64,000 nucleotides of DNA from Wenzhouxiangellaceae bacterium. Lineage in GTDB: Bacteria > Pseudomonadota > Gammaproteobacteria > Xanthomonadales > Wenzhouxiangellaceae. Location of the stretch: contig JANQPN010000055.1 of the NCBI GenBank assembly GCA_028289455.1, positions 1-64,000 of the forward strand, read 5' to 3'. Positions within the stretch are counted from its first letter, which is position 1. Each line of letters starts with the position of its first letter. The notes beneath the pieces are model-generated. The model was not told where the DNA came from. It saw only the letters and a program-made list of their open reading frames with translations, and searched no databases. Positions 29,659 to 37,946 of this stretch are shown here, piece by piece. The translations under genes were made by a program, and so were the position numbers.

Positions 29659-31638
29659 TTAGTTCTGACGCAGACGGAAGGCGATGAAGCCACCCAGCAT
29701 CAGGGTCATAACCAGAGCAATCAGACCAAAGCGTGACAGTGTTGGTACTTCAACCGCAGCACCGGTGCAACGAACGTCATATTCAGGCGTTGCAATAGGT
29801 GGCGCACCAGTTCCCAGTACACCCAGAACGGTACAGCTCAAGGTTGCTGTGAACAGGCCCGGTGAAGGTACTGCACAGTTAATCACTGTATCAATTGACG
29901 CACCCGGCGCGATATCAACAGGGAAAGCTGGGCTGACCAGGGTCAGTTCCGGATCACCACTCAGGCTACAGTCAACATTGATAGGATCGGTGGTACCGGT
30001 ATTGAACATGTTGATTGAACCATCTGTATCCATACCTGGCAGCAGGAAGCCCAGGTCCAGCGTAGAGCCTGGAATTGGATCAGAACCAAAGCCTTCGTCA
30101 GAGTCACCATCACAGGTCAACGGATAAGTGTGCGGAGTATCCGGATCATTTGAAGTAATGGTTAAAGTTGCGGTGAAGGTGCTGAAGCCGTCAGTCGGGC
30201 TACAGGTTACTTCTGCATCTGGAGTGCCGTCTGGATCTTCATCGTTGGCAAAAGTATCGCCAGTCGGATCGGTTACCAGAGTGAACACGCCTGCATCAGG
30301 GCCAGCAATGGAAGCACCAGTGATTGACAGCGTACCGTTAGGCACTGCGTCGGTGTTGGTGTTACCAATATCGATACCCAGAGCTGCAGAAGTTGTGCCG
30401 TTCAATACCGCACCAAAGTCAAGCGTGCTGCCTTCGGCCGGTACAGATACGTACTCAGCAATTTCGTTGATGATTTCACAGTTAACCGTTACGTCTGTAG
30501 AGGTCGGCGTAACACCACCGCCGACATTCGGCTCATCCCACTGAACAGTAATGGTTTCAGTGAACATGCCTGGAGCAGCTGTAGAACATTCAACAGTTAC
30601 TGTATCGGTTTCATCAATAGAGATGGTAGCGTCAGTCAAGCCGTCAGTAATGCTGATTTCAGCAGTACCTGATTCCGCCAGACTGGCGTTATCTGCATCG
30701 CTGGTGAAGCCGTCCTGAGCATTGGAAACAGTGAAGCTGTCACTCGGGTTGGCCATACCGATAATACCGTTCAGGTTAATTACCAGCGGAGCAACCACTA
30801 CGTTTGGTGACAAGCCAGCACAGGTCAGATCATACTGAGGAGTGGCATCGTTAATTGAATTGTTGTTCAGATTAACGGTATCAGCAAGTGCACCACGAAC
30901 AGTCGGTGTACAGGATACTTCCACATCCACTGCAGGACCGCCGTCAACAATGCTGAAAGCGCCGGTAGCTGATGCGAAGTTGGTACCAACGCCGAAAGCA
31001 GGCGCCATTACATCCAGCTGCTGATCACCGATTTCAGAAACGGTAACAGCCGGATCAATGGAATTGGTCTGACCAAGAATCACACCACCGAAATCAATGC
31101 TGGAACCCGGTGCAGGCGCAGAAGCATAACCAGCATTGCCCACAATGTTACCGGTGATGTCAGCATCGTTGCCATTAATAGGCACCGGCATAGCGTTGAT
31201 ATCCGCACCCGTGGCATTGGTGAACGTCAGGGTATGGGTACCGGGCTGATTGATCATGAAAGTGAACTGACCAAAATCAGCAATTGCCAGCGGCATAATT
31301 TCTGCAGTCGGCGGTGCAAAGTCAGCGATCAATGTTCTGATGGTACCGTTACCTGCACCACCCGGCTCTGTACACGCGGCGGTATGTGTGGCAGGCGCGT
31401 TATTACCGCACATGGTCACATCCGTCGGTGTCAAGGCCACCGGATCATAAGTCAGGTCAAACTGAAAACCACCAACATCATCTGCATCCATTGCAGCATA
31501 GTCATACATAATGGTGACTGTTCCGCCAACAGCACCAGAAGTGCTGTCAACGGTAATGCTGATCTGCCCGAAAGCATTACCAGCAGTTAATATGCCGCCT
31601 GCGATCAAGGCAGCGAAAAATTTCTTGGCCGAAACCAT
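29659..31638 (-). CDS. IPTL-CTERM surface protein, cohesin-like, paralogue 3
   Basis: 659 residues: signal peptide (ALIAGGILTAGNAFG), cohesin-like domain, Ig-like repeats beginning PAPGSSIDFG, PAEGSTLDFG and PIPGSTLDLG, and the tail VPTLSRFGLIALVM with RLRQN. The repeats contain regularly spaced Cys and Asp/Asn-rich loops that could bind calcium. AGGAG lies before ATG 31638. It is the copy nearest the dockerin/cohesin pair and the most diverged at nucleotide level in the last third, so it may be the oldest of the three. Confidence 0.8.
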   Translation of the reverse strand: MVSAKKFFAALIAGGILTAGNAFGQISITVDSTSGAVGGTVTIMYDYAAMDADDVGGFQFDLTYDPVALTPTDVTMCGNNAPATHTAACTEPGGAGNGTIRTLIADFAPPTAEIMPLAIADFGQFTFMINQPGTHTLTFTNATGADINAMPVPINGNDADITGNIVGNAGYASAPAPGSSIDFGGVILGQTNSIDPAVTVSEIGDQQLDVMAPAFGVGTNFASATGAFSIVDGGPAVDVEVSCTPTVRGALADTVNLNNNSINDATPQYDLTCAGLSPNVVVAPLVINLNGIIGMANPSDSFTVSNAQDGFTSDADNASLAESGTAEISITDGLTDATISIDETDTVTVECSTAAPGMFTETITVQWDEPNVGGGVTPTSTDVTVNCEIINEIAEYVSVPAEGSTLDFGAVLNGTTSAALGIDIGNTNTDAVPNGTLSITGASIAGPDAGVFTLVTDPTGDTFANDEDPDGTPDAEVTCSPTDGFSTFTATLTITSNDPDTPHTYPLTCDGDSDEGFGSDPIPGSTLDLGFLLPGMDTDGSINMFNTGTTDPINVDCSLSGDPELTLVSPAFPVDIAPGASIDTVINCAVPSPGLFTATLSCTVLGVLGTGAPPIATPEYDVRCTGAAVEVPTLSRFGLIALVMTLMLGGFIAFRLRQN

Positions 31639-31694
31639 GGTTTACACTCCTACGGTTAACTCTAAATAGTTAATTTATTAATCCTGATCAACCC

Positions 31695-32162
31695 CTAGTC
31701 GAGGTGATCAGGTGTTACATTCCTACCCTGGTTATCAGAAAGAACTACGCCATTTAAAGATGGTCTTGCTTGTATTGCTTTAAACGATGCTGCGCCGCCA
31801 CTGGTGCGTCGAACGCTAACAACCGTTGCATCCGGGATAATGGATGCGTCCATTGAGAACACCAATACCCGCAGATAACCTTGTTCGGCATTCAGTACAC
31901 AACTGGTCTGAAATGCTGAGCTTAAAGTACCTGAACAGGTAAAGCCGCCTTCCTGAATGCTTGCATCTTTGATGTCAAACTGCATGCCGGCAACGGCACC
32001 GTCATTGATGAACTCAACAGAGTAGCCGCCTTTACCGGCTTCTACCCATAAATCTGCAGTTGCTTCAGGCTCTGTATAACTGTCGGCCAGACCTTTTGCC
32101 TGGGCAAACACCGCACCTGCCAGTAATAAAGCAGCAGCGGCAATAGATAATTGCTTAAACAT
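31695..32162 (-). CDS. Small secreted cohesin-like protein
   Basis: 155 residues from ATG 32162: a signal peptide (MFKQLSIAAAALLLAGAVFA) and one beta-rich domain with VAGMQFDIKDASIQ and LRVLVFSMDASIIPD, which reads like a short cohesin-type fold. The frame open to 32324 runs antiparallel through the neighbouring dockerin coding region's 3' end and is not needed. It ends about 55 bp upstream of paralogue 3 and begins 37 bp after the dockerin gene, so dockerin-cohesin-IPTL may form one transcript. The C-terminus has no sorting tail. Confidence 0.68.
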   Translation of the reverse strand: MFKQLSIAAAALLLAGAVFAQAKGLADSYTEPEATADLWVEAGKGGYSVEFINDGAVAGMQFDIKDASIQEGGFTCSGTLSSAFQTSCVLNAEQGYLRVLVFSMDASIIPDATVVSVRRTSGGAASFKAIQARPSLNGVVLSDNQGRNVTPDHLD

Positions 32163-32199
32163 GTTTTTATTCCTCGTCAAACTTGTTAATACGCTTGCT

Positions 32200-33036
32200 T
32201 TATATAGTGCAGACGCCAGCACCACCAGCGATGTTAACTGCGCTGACCACGTCCAGTACATTGATGGAACCGTCTTCGTTGCAGTCCGGCGTACCGGTAG
32301 CCAGTGCACCACCACCAGCTTCATTCACTGTGGCAATCACATCCAGAACGTTAACAACGTTATCGCCACTGCCGTTGGCGTTGCAGTTACACAACCGGCC
32401 AACCGGAGTAGTGCGATGAGATTCATAACCGTCAAAGTTAATCGGTCCGCCTGCAGCACCATTCAGGTTACCCAGATGAACAGAAGACAGTGAACCGGTA
32501 GAAGCGCCAGCAGAAGTCTGTGTTGCACCACCGTTAAGGATCAAAGAAATGTCGCCGCCGCTTTCCCAGGATACTTCAACACTGTTCCATCCGGTTTGAG
32601 CAGCGTCCTGAACACTGGCACCGCCAGCGGTAAATACAATATTGGTGCCGGAGTAGCTTACGTCAAACAGCTGGCCGCCACCGGAGTTGTCAGAAAAACC
32701 ACCATATACTTGTGGGTCGGTTGCACCGTCATTGAACACGTAGAAACGTGCAATGATCATTGTGATACCAGCTGGGCGGAAATCCGCAACGAAGCTAGCA
32801 GCACCTGCCGGCGCCTGACTGCCACACAGTTCTGCGTAACGTGGAATTAAGGTAGCGTTAACAGGATCGCCTGCAGCGCCATCAGGTTGGTTGGCAATAA
32901 AGCCACCGGAAACTGAAGACCAATTGGCCAGAGAGCACGCCATTGCGCTGGTAGCACCCATGGATAATGCCAGGGTACCCGCTACTGCGAGTCGACCGCA
33001 AAATGTCTTCACATTATTAGAGAAAGACTGTTTCAT
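32200..33036 (-). CDS. Secreted protein with C-terminal dockerin repeats
   Basis: 278 residues. Signal peptide (LAVAGTLALSMGATSAMA), a roughly 180-residue beta-rich region resembling a LamG/concanavalin fold (WNSVEVSWESGGDISLILNGG), and a C-terminal pair of dockerin type I calcium loops (residues about 216-278): GDNVVNVLDVIATVN and CNEDGSINVLDVVSAVN. Dockerins bind cohesins, and cohesin-like domains lie in the next four genes. ATG 33036 is preceded by AGAGGT; an in-frame codon at 33054 is less likely. The 197-bp gap upstream (33037-33233) shows no clear promoter. Confidence 0.78.
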   Translation of the reverse strand: MKQSFSNNVKTFCGRLAVAGTLALSMGATSAMACSLANWSSVSGGFIANQPDGAAGDPVNATLIPRYAELCGSQAPAGAASFVADFRPAGITMIIARFYVFNDGATDPQVYGGFSDNSGGGQLFDVSYSGTNIVFTAGGASVQDAAQTGWNSVEVSWESGGDISLILNGGATQTSAGASTGSLSSVHLGNLNGAAGGPINFDGYESHRTTPVGRLCNCNANGSGDNVVNVLDVIATVNEAGGGALATGTPDCNEDGSINVLDVVSAVNIAGGAGVCTI

Positions 33037-33233
33037 TGAATATACCTCTTTCATATCAATATCTTAAGCCAAACGGCAAACCTAGTAACCTGCTGATTCC
33101 AGCCTCGCATTAGCGCTGAATAGATGTTTTGCACACGCCATCCTTGACACGCATATGCATGTAAACAGCATAGATGGTAGCGCAGCAGCTCGGCAATGTC
33201 CAACCATCGTGGTAGAAAAATCTATTCATATTA

Positions 33234-34154
33234 TTAATATACCTCGCCAATCGCACAACGCACGCTGCCACCAGCCTTTTCCAATTCGGAAAAAGGTACT
33301 GCATGGAGCTTAAAGCCCCATTCTTCCAGCTGCTTTTTTTTGTCAGCAGACAATGCCTCAACCGCGGTGGCGCTGATCATAATGTCCCGGTCCGTTACCG
33401 CAATGCAGTTTCCCGCAAATGCCTGTTTTTCGGCCTGGTCAATTTCCAGCACCCGCCCCGGATAAGCTTCGGCAATGGCTTTGGGAGCCTCGCTGTCGGC
33501 AAATGCATCCGGGCAGATAATCAGTGCTCTATCAGCCAACACGGTCATTACGACGTTAGTATGATACTCGTCGGGTTTCAGGTCAAACTGATAGGTCAAT
33601 TTCAAGTCGAACGCATCGTGCATTGCACGGCACCCTGCCTCATTGACACGCTGGGTCATACCGCAGTAACCGATACCCCGTCCACGATCAATAATAATGG
33701 CACCCGTGAGCTCCGCCACCACATCAGGCTGCAAGGACAAATCATGACACTGATAATGCATTAGCTCGGTGAACAGCGAGCGGATGTCCTGTCGTTCAGC
33801 TTCCATTCGCCGCTGCGGATGCAGCATTGAGCCGACAATCAGCCGTCCCGGCGCTGTCGCGAATACATTATTGGGAAATACATCATCCGGCGTAGCAGCT
33901 CTGCCCGGAAAACGGATAACCGGCACACCACAGTTTGAGATGGCCTGTGCCAACCCGCGGTGCTCACCGGCAGCACGCTCGCTGTCGGTCATCGCACTGG
34001 TATCCATATAAACATTATCCAATGCCGTCTCATCACTGACATGGAAACTGTCAGGGTCAAGCATAAATATTGCCTTGGGCAATGCTGGTTTTGCCTCAGG
34101 AGCGACTTTGCTGGTTATCGCCTGCCTGAATGCCGATGCATTTTTCACTATCAA
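33234..34154 (-). CDS. Arginine-deiminase-superfamily hydrolase (CtlX-like)
   Basis: 306 residues of the guanidino-group-modifying (amidinotransferase/deiminase) fold. Conserved blocks are PDDVFPNNVFAT near residue 89, the catalytic-His block DEYHTNVVMTV, and the nucleophilic Cys300 in GGSVRCAIGEVY. Related proteins are annotated 'arginine deiminase-related' or citrulline hydrolase CtlX; the substrate here is not determined. It stands between the surface island and dusA with no obvious operon partner. The upstream gap 34155-34310 is AT-rich but shows no convincing promoter. Confidence 0.83.
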   Translation of the reverse strand: MIVKNASAFRQAITSKVAPEAKPALPKAIFMLDPDSFHVSDETALDNVYMDTSAMTDSERAAGEHRGLAQAISNCGVPVIRFPGRAATPDDVFPNNVFATAPGRLIVGSMLHPQRRMEAERQDIRSLFTELMHYQCHDLSLQPDVVAELTGAIIIDRGRGIGYCGMTQRVNEAGCRAMHDAFDLKLTYQFDLKPDEYHTNVVMTVLADRALIICPDAFADSEAPKAIAEAYPGRVLEIDQAEKQAFAGNCIAVTDRDIMISATAVEALSADKKKQLEEWGFKLHAVPFSELEKAGGSVRCAIGEVY

Positions 34155-34310
34155 TGTCGTTGCAACCTATTGTTCGGATAATTTACGTTATCGCTGTGGA
34201 AATTATGTAAACAAACTTGTCAGAAATATGTAAAGCCACTGCCTGCTCATACCGCTATTCAACCCTGCCAGGTCATCAACGCTGCCAGATAACTGGTATA
34301 TGTACGCGCT

Positions 34311-35303
34311 TTACGCCGCCTGAATCTGTTTTGACCTGAACGGCTCAAGCCAGTCGCTTGCCGGCGCATTGCGCTGCAGACAATCACTCATCCAGCGACG
34401 CCATATACGCGCACCCGGCTGAGCGTGATACAGCCCCAGCAAATGCCGGCCGATATGTCTCGGCTTCACACCATGCCGCTGCTGCTGTTCACAGTAGGCG
34501 ATCATTTTCTGCATAACAGCGGTTCTGTCAAGCGGTGCCGCATCGGCAAACAAAGCCTGCTGGCATTGTGACAATACCCATGGTGTCTGGTAGGCAGCTC
34601 TGCCCAGCATCACACCATCGGAATAAGCCAGATGCTGATGAGCATCTTCAACACAGGTAATGCCGCCGTTTACGATAATCTGCAACTCAGGGAAAGTCTG
34701 TTTAACCCGCTGTGCCTTGTCATACTCCAGGGCCGGAATCTCCCGGTTCTGCTTGGGGCTGAGACCGGACAGCCAGGCTTTACGCGCATGCAGAATAAAT
34801 ACTGAGACACCTGACCGGGCCACTTCACCAACGAAGTCGCGCAAGAAATCCCAACTGTCGTAATCATCTACGCCGATACGGGTTTTTATCGTTACCGGCA
34901 CACTGACGGCATCCTGCATCGCAGCCAGACAATCACGCACCAGCGGCGGCTGCTTCATCAGGCAGGCACCAAATACACCTCGCTGCACACGATCGGACGG
35001 ACAGCCCACATTCAGGTTAATTTCGCTGTATCCCCATTGCTCACCAATCCGTGCGCATTGTGCCAATTCATGTGGATTGCTGCCGCCAAGCTGCAACGCC
35101 ACCGGCAACTCTGCATCATCAAAGTCCAGATGCCGGGGCTGGTCGCCATGTAAGATGGCGCCGGTGGTGACCATTTCGGTATACAGCCAGGCAGACGGCG
35201 CCAGCAGCCGGTGAAAATAGCGGCAGTGACGATCAGTCCAGTCCATCATGGGTGCCACCGACAGGCGCCGGTTGGCTGGTGCAGGCTGTTGTTTGTCAGT
35301 CAT
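34311..35303 (-). CDS. dusA: tRNA-dihydrouridine(20/20a) synthase DusA
   Basis: 330-residue FMN enzyme that reduces uridines in the tRNA D-loop using NADPH. The N-terminal SVAPMMDWTDRHCRYFHRLL is diagnostic of DusA, as are the catalytic-Cys block NVGCPSDRVQRGVFGACLM and the FMN-binding NGGI near residue 220. ATG 35303 (MTDKQQPAPANRR) is chosen over the frame start at 35354, which adds unconserved residues. The terminal region PGARIWRRWMSD is also typical. Independent of its neighbours as far as can be seen. Confidence 0.94.
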   Translation of the reverse strand: MTDKQQPAPANRRLSVAPMMDWTDRHCRYFHRLLAPSAWLYTEMVTTGAILHGDQPRHLDFDDAELPVALQLGGSNPHELAQCARIGEQWGYSEINLNVGCPSDRVQRGVFGACLMKQPPLVRDCLAAMQDAVSVPVTIKTRIGVDDYDSWDFLRDFVGEVARSGVSVFILHARKAWLSGLSPKQNREIPALEYDKAQRVKQTFPELQIIVNGGITCVEDAHQHLAYSDGVMLGRAAYQTPWVLSQCQQALFADAAPLDRTAVMQKMIAYCEQQQRHGVKPRHIGRHLLGLYHAQPGARIWRRWMSDCLQRNAPASDWLEPFRSKQIQAA

Positions 35304-35416
35304 TGAAATCACTTTGGTATTATCGCTCAAGCCCGGACACAGGCCAAACAGCAACCCTGCCTGATTGTTAGGGCAGTGATTTTGGTTTATCGCCCGGCAA
35401 ATTAAGCTGAATCGAG

Positions 35417-36493
35417 TTATTCAGATACTGCGTACTCTTCGCCGTAGTATTTACTGGTAATCGCAGTATGAAACTGCAGTGCTGATACCGGTGGGTACTT
35501 AGGTTCACCCAGACCCGGCAACACTTCCAGCATTTCGTCCTCCCATAAATATATCGCCATCGGGAAGGATACCCGTGGCTGCTGCCACAGTGACTGTCTG
35601 ACTGGTCTGCCAACCCTGTGTGTCGTGGATGGAAACCGGTCATTGGAAATCCGCTGCATATAGTCACCGGTGTTCAGGATAATGCTGCCAGGCGGCGCCT
35701 GCAGGCGAATCCATTTATTGTTTTCCCGGTTGAGTACCTGCAGGCCGTCAACGCTGGAAGCCGGCAGCAGCGTAAATAAGTCCACATCTTCATGCCCCAG
35801 CATCCTGCCAGCACCGGAATCCAGATGCTCCGATTCCAAAGCCGGGTAGTAATTAAGCCGGAATCCGAAGTTGGTTCCATTAAGCTTGTCATCGTAGCAG
35901 TGCGGGTCAACACCCAGATAACGCAACATGCTTTGCATCAACGGCAGGATCAAAGCATGATGCGCTTGGACGACTTTTCGAAAAGCCGGTTCATAGCCAG
36001 GCGCAGGCCAAAACCGTGACTCTTGATAATCGGGATTATTGTCAAGATTAAAAGCCCGCCGGCAGAACACCCACCCTTCAACCAGGTCAGGATGGATAAT
36101 CGTGGTTTGCTTGATCGGGAAGTACCCCTGATTAACCGAGCCATGACGCTGCGCCATATACGCTTGCCTGGCTGCCTCCGGAATGGTTTCAAAAAATTGA
36201 CGAATCAGTGTTTCAGTCTGGCGATACAGTTCTGGATTAACGCCGTGATCCGTCAAAATAACAAAACCGATCTGTTGCATAGCCTGGCCGATATTCCGGG
36301 CAAATGCTTCCCGGTCTGAGGCCAGATCGCTGAGTGCCAGGCGCATATCACAGCTGCTGATTTGAAATTCATGATCGAACTGCTCAGCACCCTGCGCTTC
36401 CACCAGCCGATATTCCTGCGCCTTATTGACCTGCTCGAACTGATTAAAGTCCTGGTTACGGGCATTGATGCCCCGGCTTTTTTGATCATGCAT
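35417..36493 (-). CDS. Isopenicillin-N-synthase-like 2OG/Fe(II) oxygenase
   Basis: 358 residues. The N-terminal DIOX_N-like segment (FARNIGQAMQQIGFVILTDH) precedes a double-stranded beta-helix core with the iron ligands HED in GHEDVDLFTLLP and the distal His in FPSTTHRVGRP, whose Arg binds 2-oxoglutarate. Members act on plant-hormone-like, antibiotic or small metabolites; the substrate is unknown. ATG 36493 (MHDQKSRGIN) is used because the longer frame overlaps the transporter gene antisense-like in another phase. It begins 5 bp after the symporter stop, so the two may be co-expressed and share a substrate. Confidence 0.82.
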   Translation of the reverse strand: MHDQKSRGINARNQDFNQFEQVNKAQEYRLVEAQGAEQFDHEFQISSCDMRLALSDLASDREAFARNIGQAMQQIGFVILTDHGVNPELYRQTETLIRQFFETIPEAARQAYMAQRHGSVNQGYFPIKQTTIIHPDLVEGWVFCRRAFNLDNNPDYQESRFWPAPGYEPAFRKVVQAHHALILPLMQSMLRYLGVDPHCYDDKLNGTNFGFRLNYYPALESEHLDSGAGRMLGHEDVDLFTLLPASSVDGLQVLNRENNKWIRLQAPPGSIILNTGDYMQRISNDRFPSTTHRVGRPVRQSLWQQPRVSFPMAIYLWEDEMLEVLPGLGEPKYPPVSALQFHTAITSKYYGEEYAVSE

Positions 36494-36498
36494 AACCG

Positions 36499-37797
36499 TC
36501 AACCGATAGCCGATACGATATGACCTATAAGGATAGCCGATAACGCCAATGGAACAACCCAGCGCATCCACATTATCAAACCGCCAACCAGCCTGCTGTG
36601 TCCCAGCTGCAGCTTCAGCACCTGTCGCTGCAGCCCCCAGGCTGCACCAATAACCGCCAGCAGAGCACCCAGCATAAACATTCCGGAACCGAAGATCAGA
36701 TCCAACGGACCGATCCATTCAGGATGATAGGCAATCGGCGCCATCACCAATATCAATGCAACGCTGATGACAATAATAATACTGCGACGCCCCAGCCTTA
36801 TACCCGGGCTTTTTTCCAAGCCTTTAACGATGGCTTCCAGGGGCGCCATGATTGACAGCAGACAGACAAATGACCAGGCAGCAAGAAACGCGGCAGCCAG
36901 CCCCCTACCGCCGGGCATTACCGCAAACAACCGTGGCAGCGTGTCAAACAGCAGCCCGGGCCCTCCGGCCATGTCCAATCCAAAAACCAGTACTGCCGGA
37001 ATCACAAACAGACTGGCCAGCAAGGCAGCGCCGGTATCCATCCCGGCAGTTGCCGCTGCTGTCGGAAGCAGTTTTTCCTGGTCACGCAAATAGGCACCAT
37101 AAGCAATGCCTATGCTGCCGCTCAAACCCAGGGTAAAACACGCTTGTCCCATCGCGGCGAACAGTACGCCGCTGTCGATGCGGGAAAAATCAGGGCTGAG
37201 ATAATCGGTCAATGCCGACACAGCGCCGGGTTGGCGCAGCGCCACCACCACCAGATAAATGGCGATCAGCGCAAATACCGGCACCAGCAGCTTACTGGCT
37301 GCCTCAATACCCCGCTTCAAACCTCGAATAATGATGCCGGCGGCAACTATAACGGTGAGCGCCCCCACCCCAAACATGATTATTGGATCGTTAACCCGGG
37401 CACTGTACTGCGCCAGCGTGTTGTCGTTATAACCTACGGCCAATGCAAAATAGGCGCTGTAAATGACCTGTGCAACCACCAATGCGTAATACGACAGCGC
37501 CACAAAAACTGCAAACAAAATCGCATAGCCAACAGCCATACCCCAGCGGGAGCCGAATACCTGGCGAAATGCACCGACAGTTCCTTCGCGGGTATGCCGG
37601 CCCAGAATCCACTCTGAAGTCATCGCCGGAATGGCGAGCAATAACATAAATAGAATGTAGACCAGCAGAAAGGCACCACCACCATTCTGGCCCAGCATAT
37701 ACGGAAACCGCCAGACGTTGCCCAGGCCAATGGCAAAACCTGCCATGGTCAGAACTGTAGTGAATTGAGATGAAAAGCGAAGCGCTGAGTTTTTCAT
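36499..37797 (-). CDS. Sodium-dependent transporter, NSS/SNF family
   Basis: 432 residues with about 11-12 hydrophobic helices. The N-terminus has the neurotransmitter:sodium symporter signature GFAIGLGNVWRFPYMLGQNGGGAF, whose unwound helix-1 residues bind sodium and substrate. Bacterial members such as LeuT, MhsT and TnaT import amino acids or related amines. Divergent from the DUF4157 gene at 37947 across a 149-bp spacer, and directly upstream of the oxygenase. Substrate not predicted. Confidence 0.88.
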   Translation of the reverse strand: MKNSALRFSSQFTTVLTMAGFAIGLGNVWRFPYMLGQNGGGAFLLVYILFMLLLAIPAMTSEWILGRHTREGTVGAFRQVFGSRWGMAVGYAILFAVFVALSYYALVVAQVIYSAYFALAVGYNDNTLAQYSARVNDPIIMFGVGALTVIVAAGIIIRGLKRGIEAASKLLVPVFALIAIYLVVVALRQPGAVSALTDYLSPDFSRIDSGVLFAAMGQACFTLGLSGSIGIAYGAYLRDQEKLLPTAAATAGMDTGAALLASLFVIPAVLVFGLDMAGGPGLLFDTLPRLFAVMPGGRGLAAAFLAAWSFVCLLSIMAPLEAIVKGLEKSPGIRLGRRSIIIVISVALILVMAPIAYHPEWIGPLDLIFGSGMFMLGALLAVIGAAWGLQRQVLKLQLGHSRLVGGLIMWMRWVVPLALSAILIGHIVSAIG

Positions 37798-37946
37798 GCG
37801 CGCAGCTTAGCATTAGTCAGCATCGTATGGTTGCAGCCAATAACTTAAAGCCTACCTGAATAATGCTGATATTTATCGGGTTCTGCTATGATTATTGCTA
37901 ATCAATCAGGCAATGACAGCGGTAACCGCTACTCAATATATATAAG

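Noticed and set aside
25496..31590. Long plus-strand ORFs opposite the three IPTL-CTERM genes, repeated in each copy
   Set aside because: They are antisense shadows that recur because the real genes are paralogous; Ser/Val/Pro-rich with no ribosome-binding sites.
33110..33229. 39-codon minus-strand ORF starting MNRFFYHDGW between the deiminase-like gene and the dockerin gene
   Set aside because: No Shine-Dalgarno, no recognisable domain, unusual composition; cannot be told from chance in an AT-rich spacer.
35319..35347. TTGGCC-N17-GATAAT before dusA on the minus strand
   Set aside because: Transcription would begin only about 8 bases before the ATG, leaving no room for ribosome binding.
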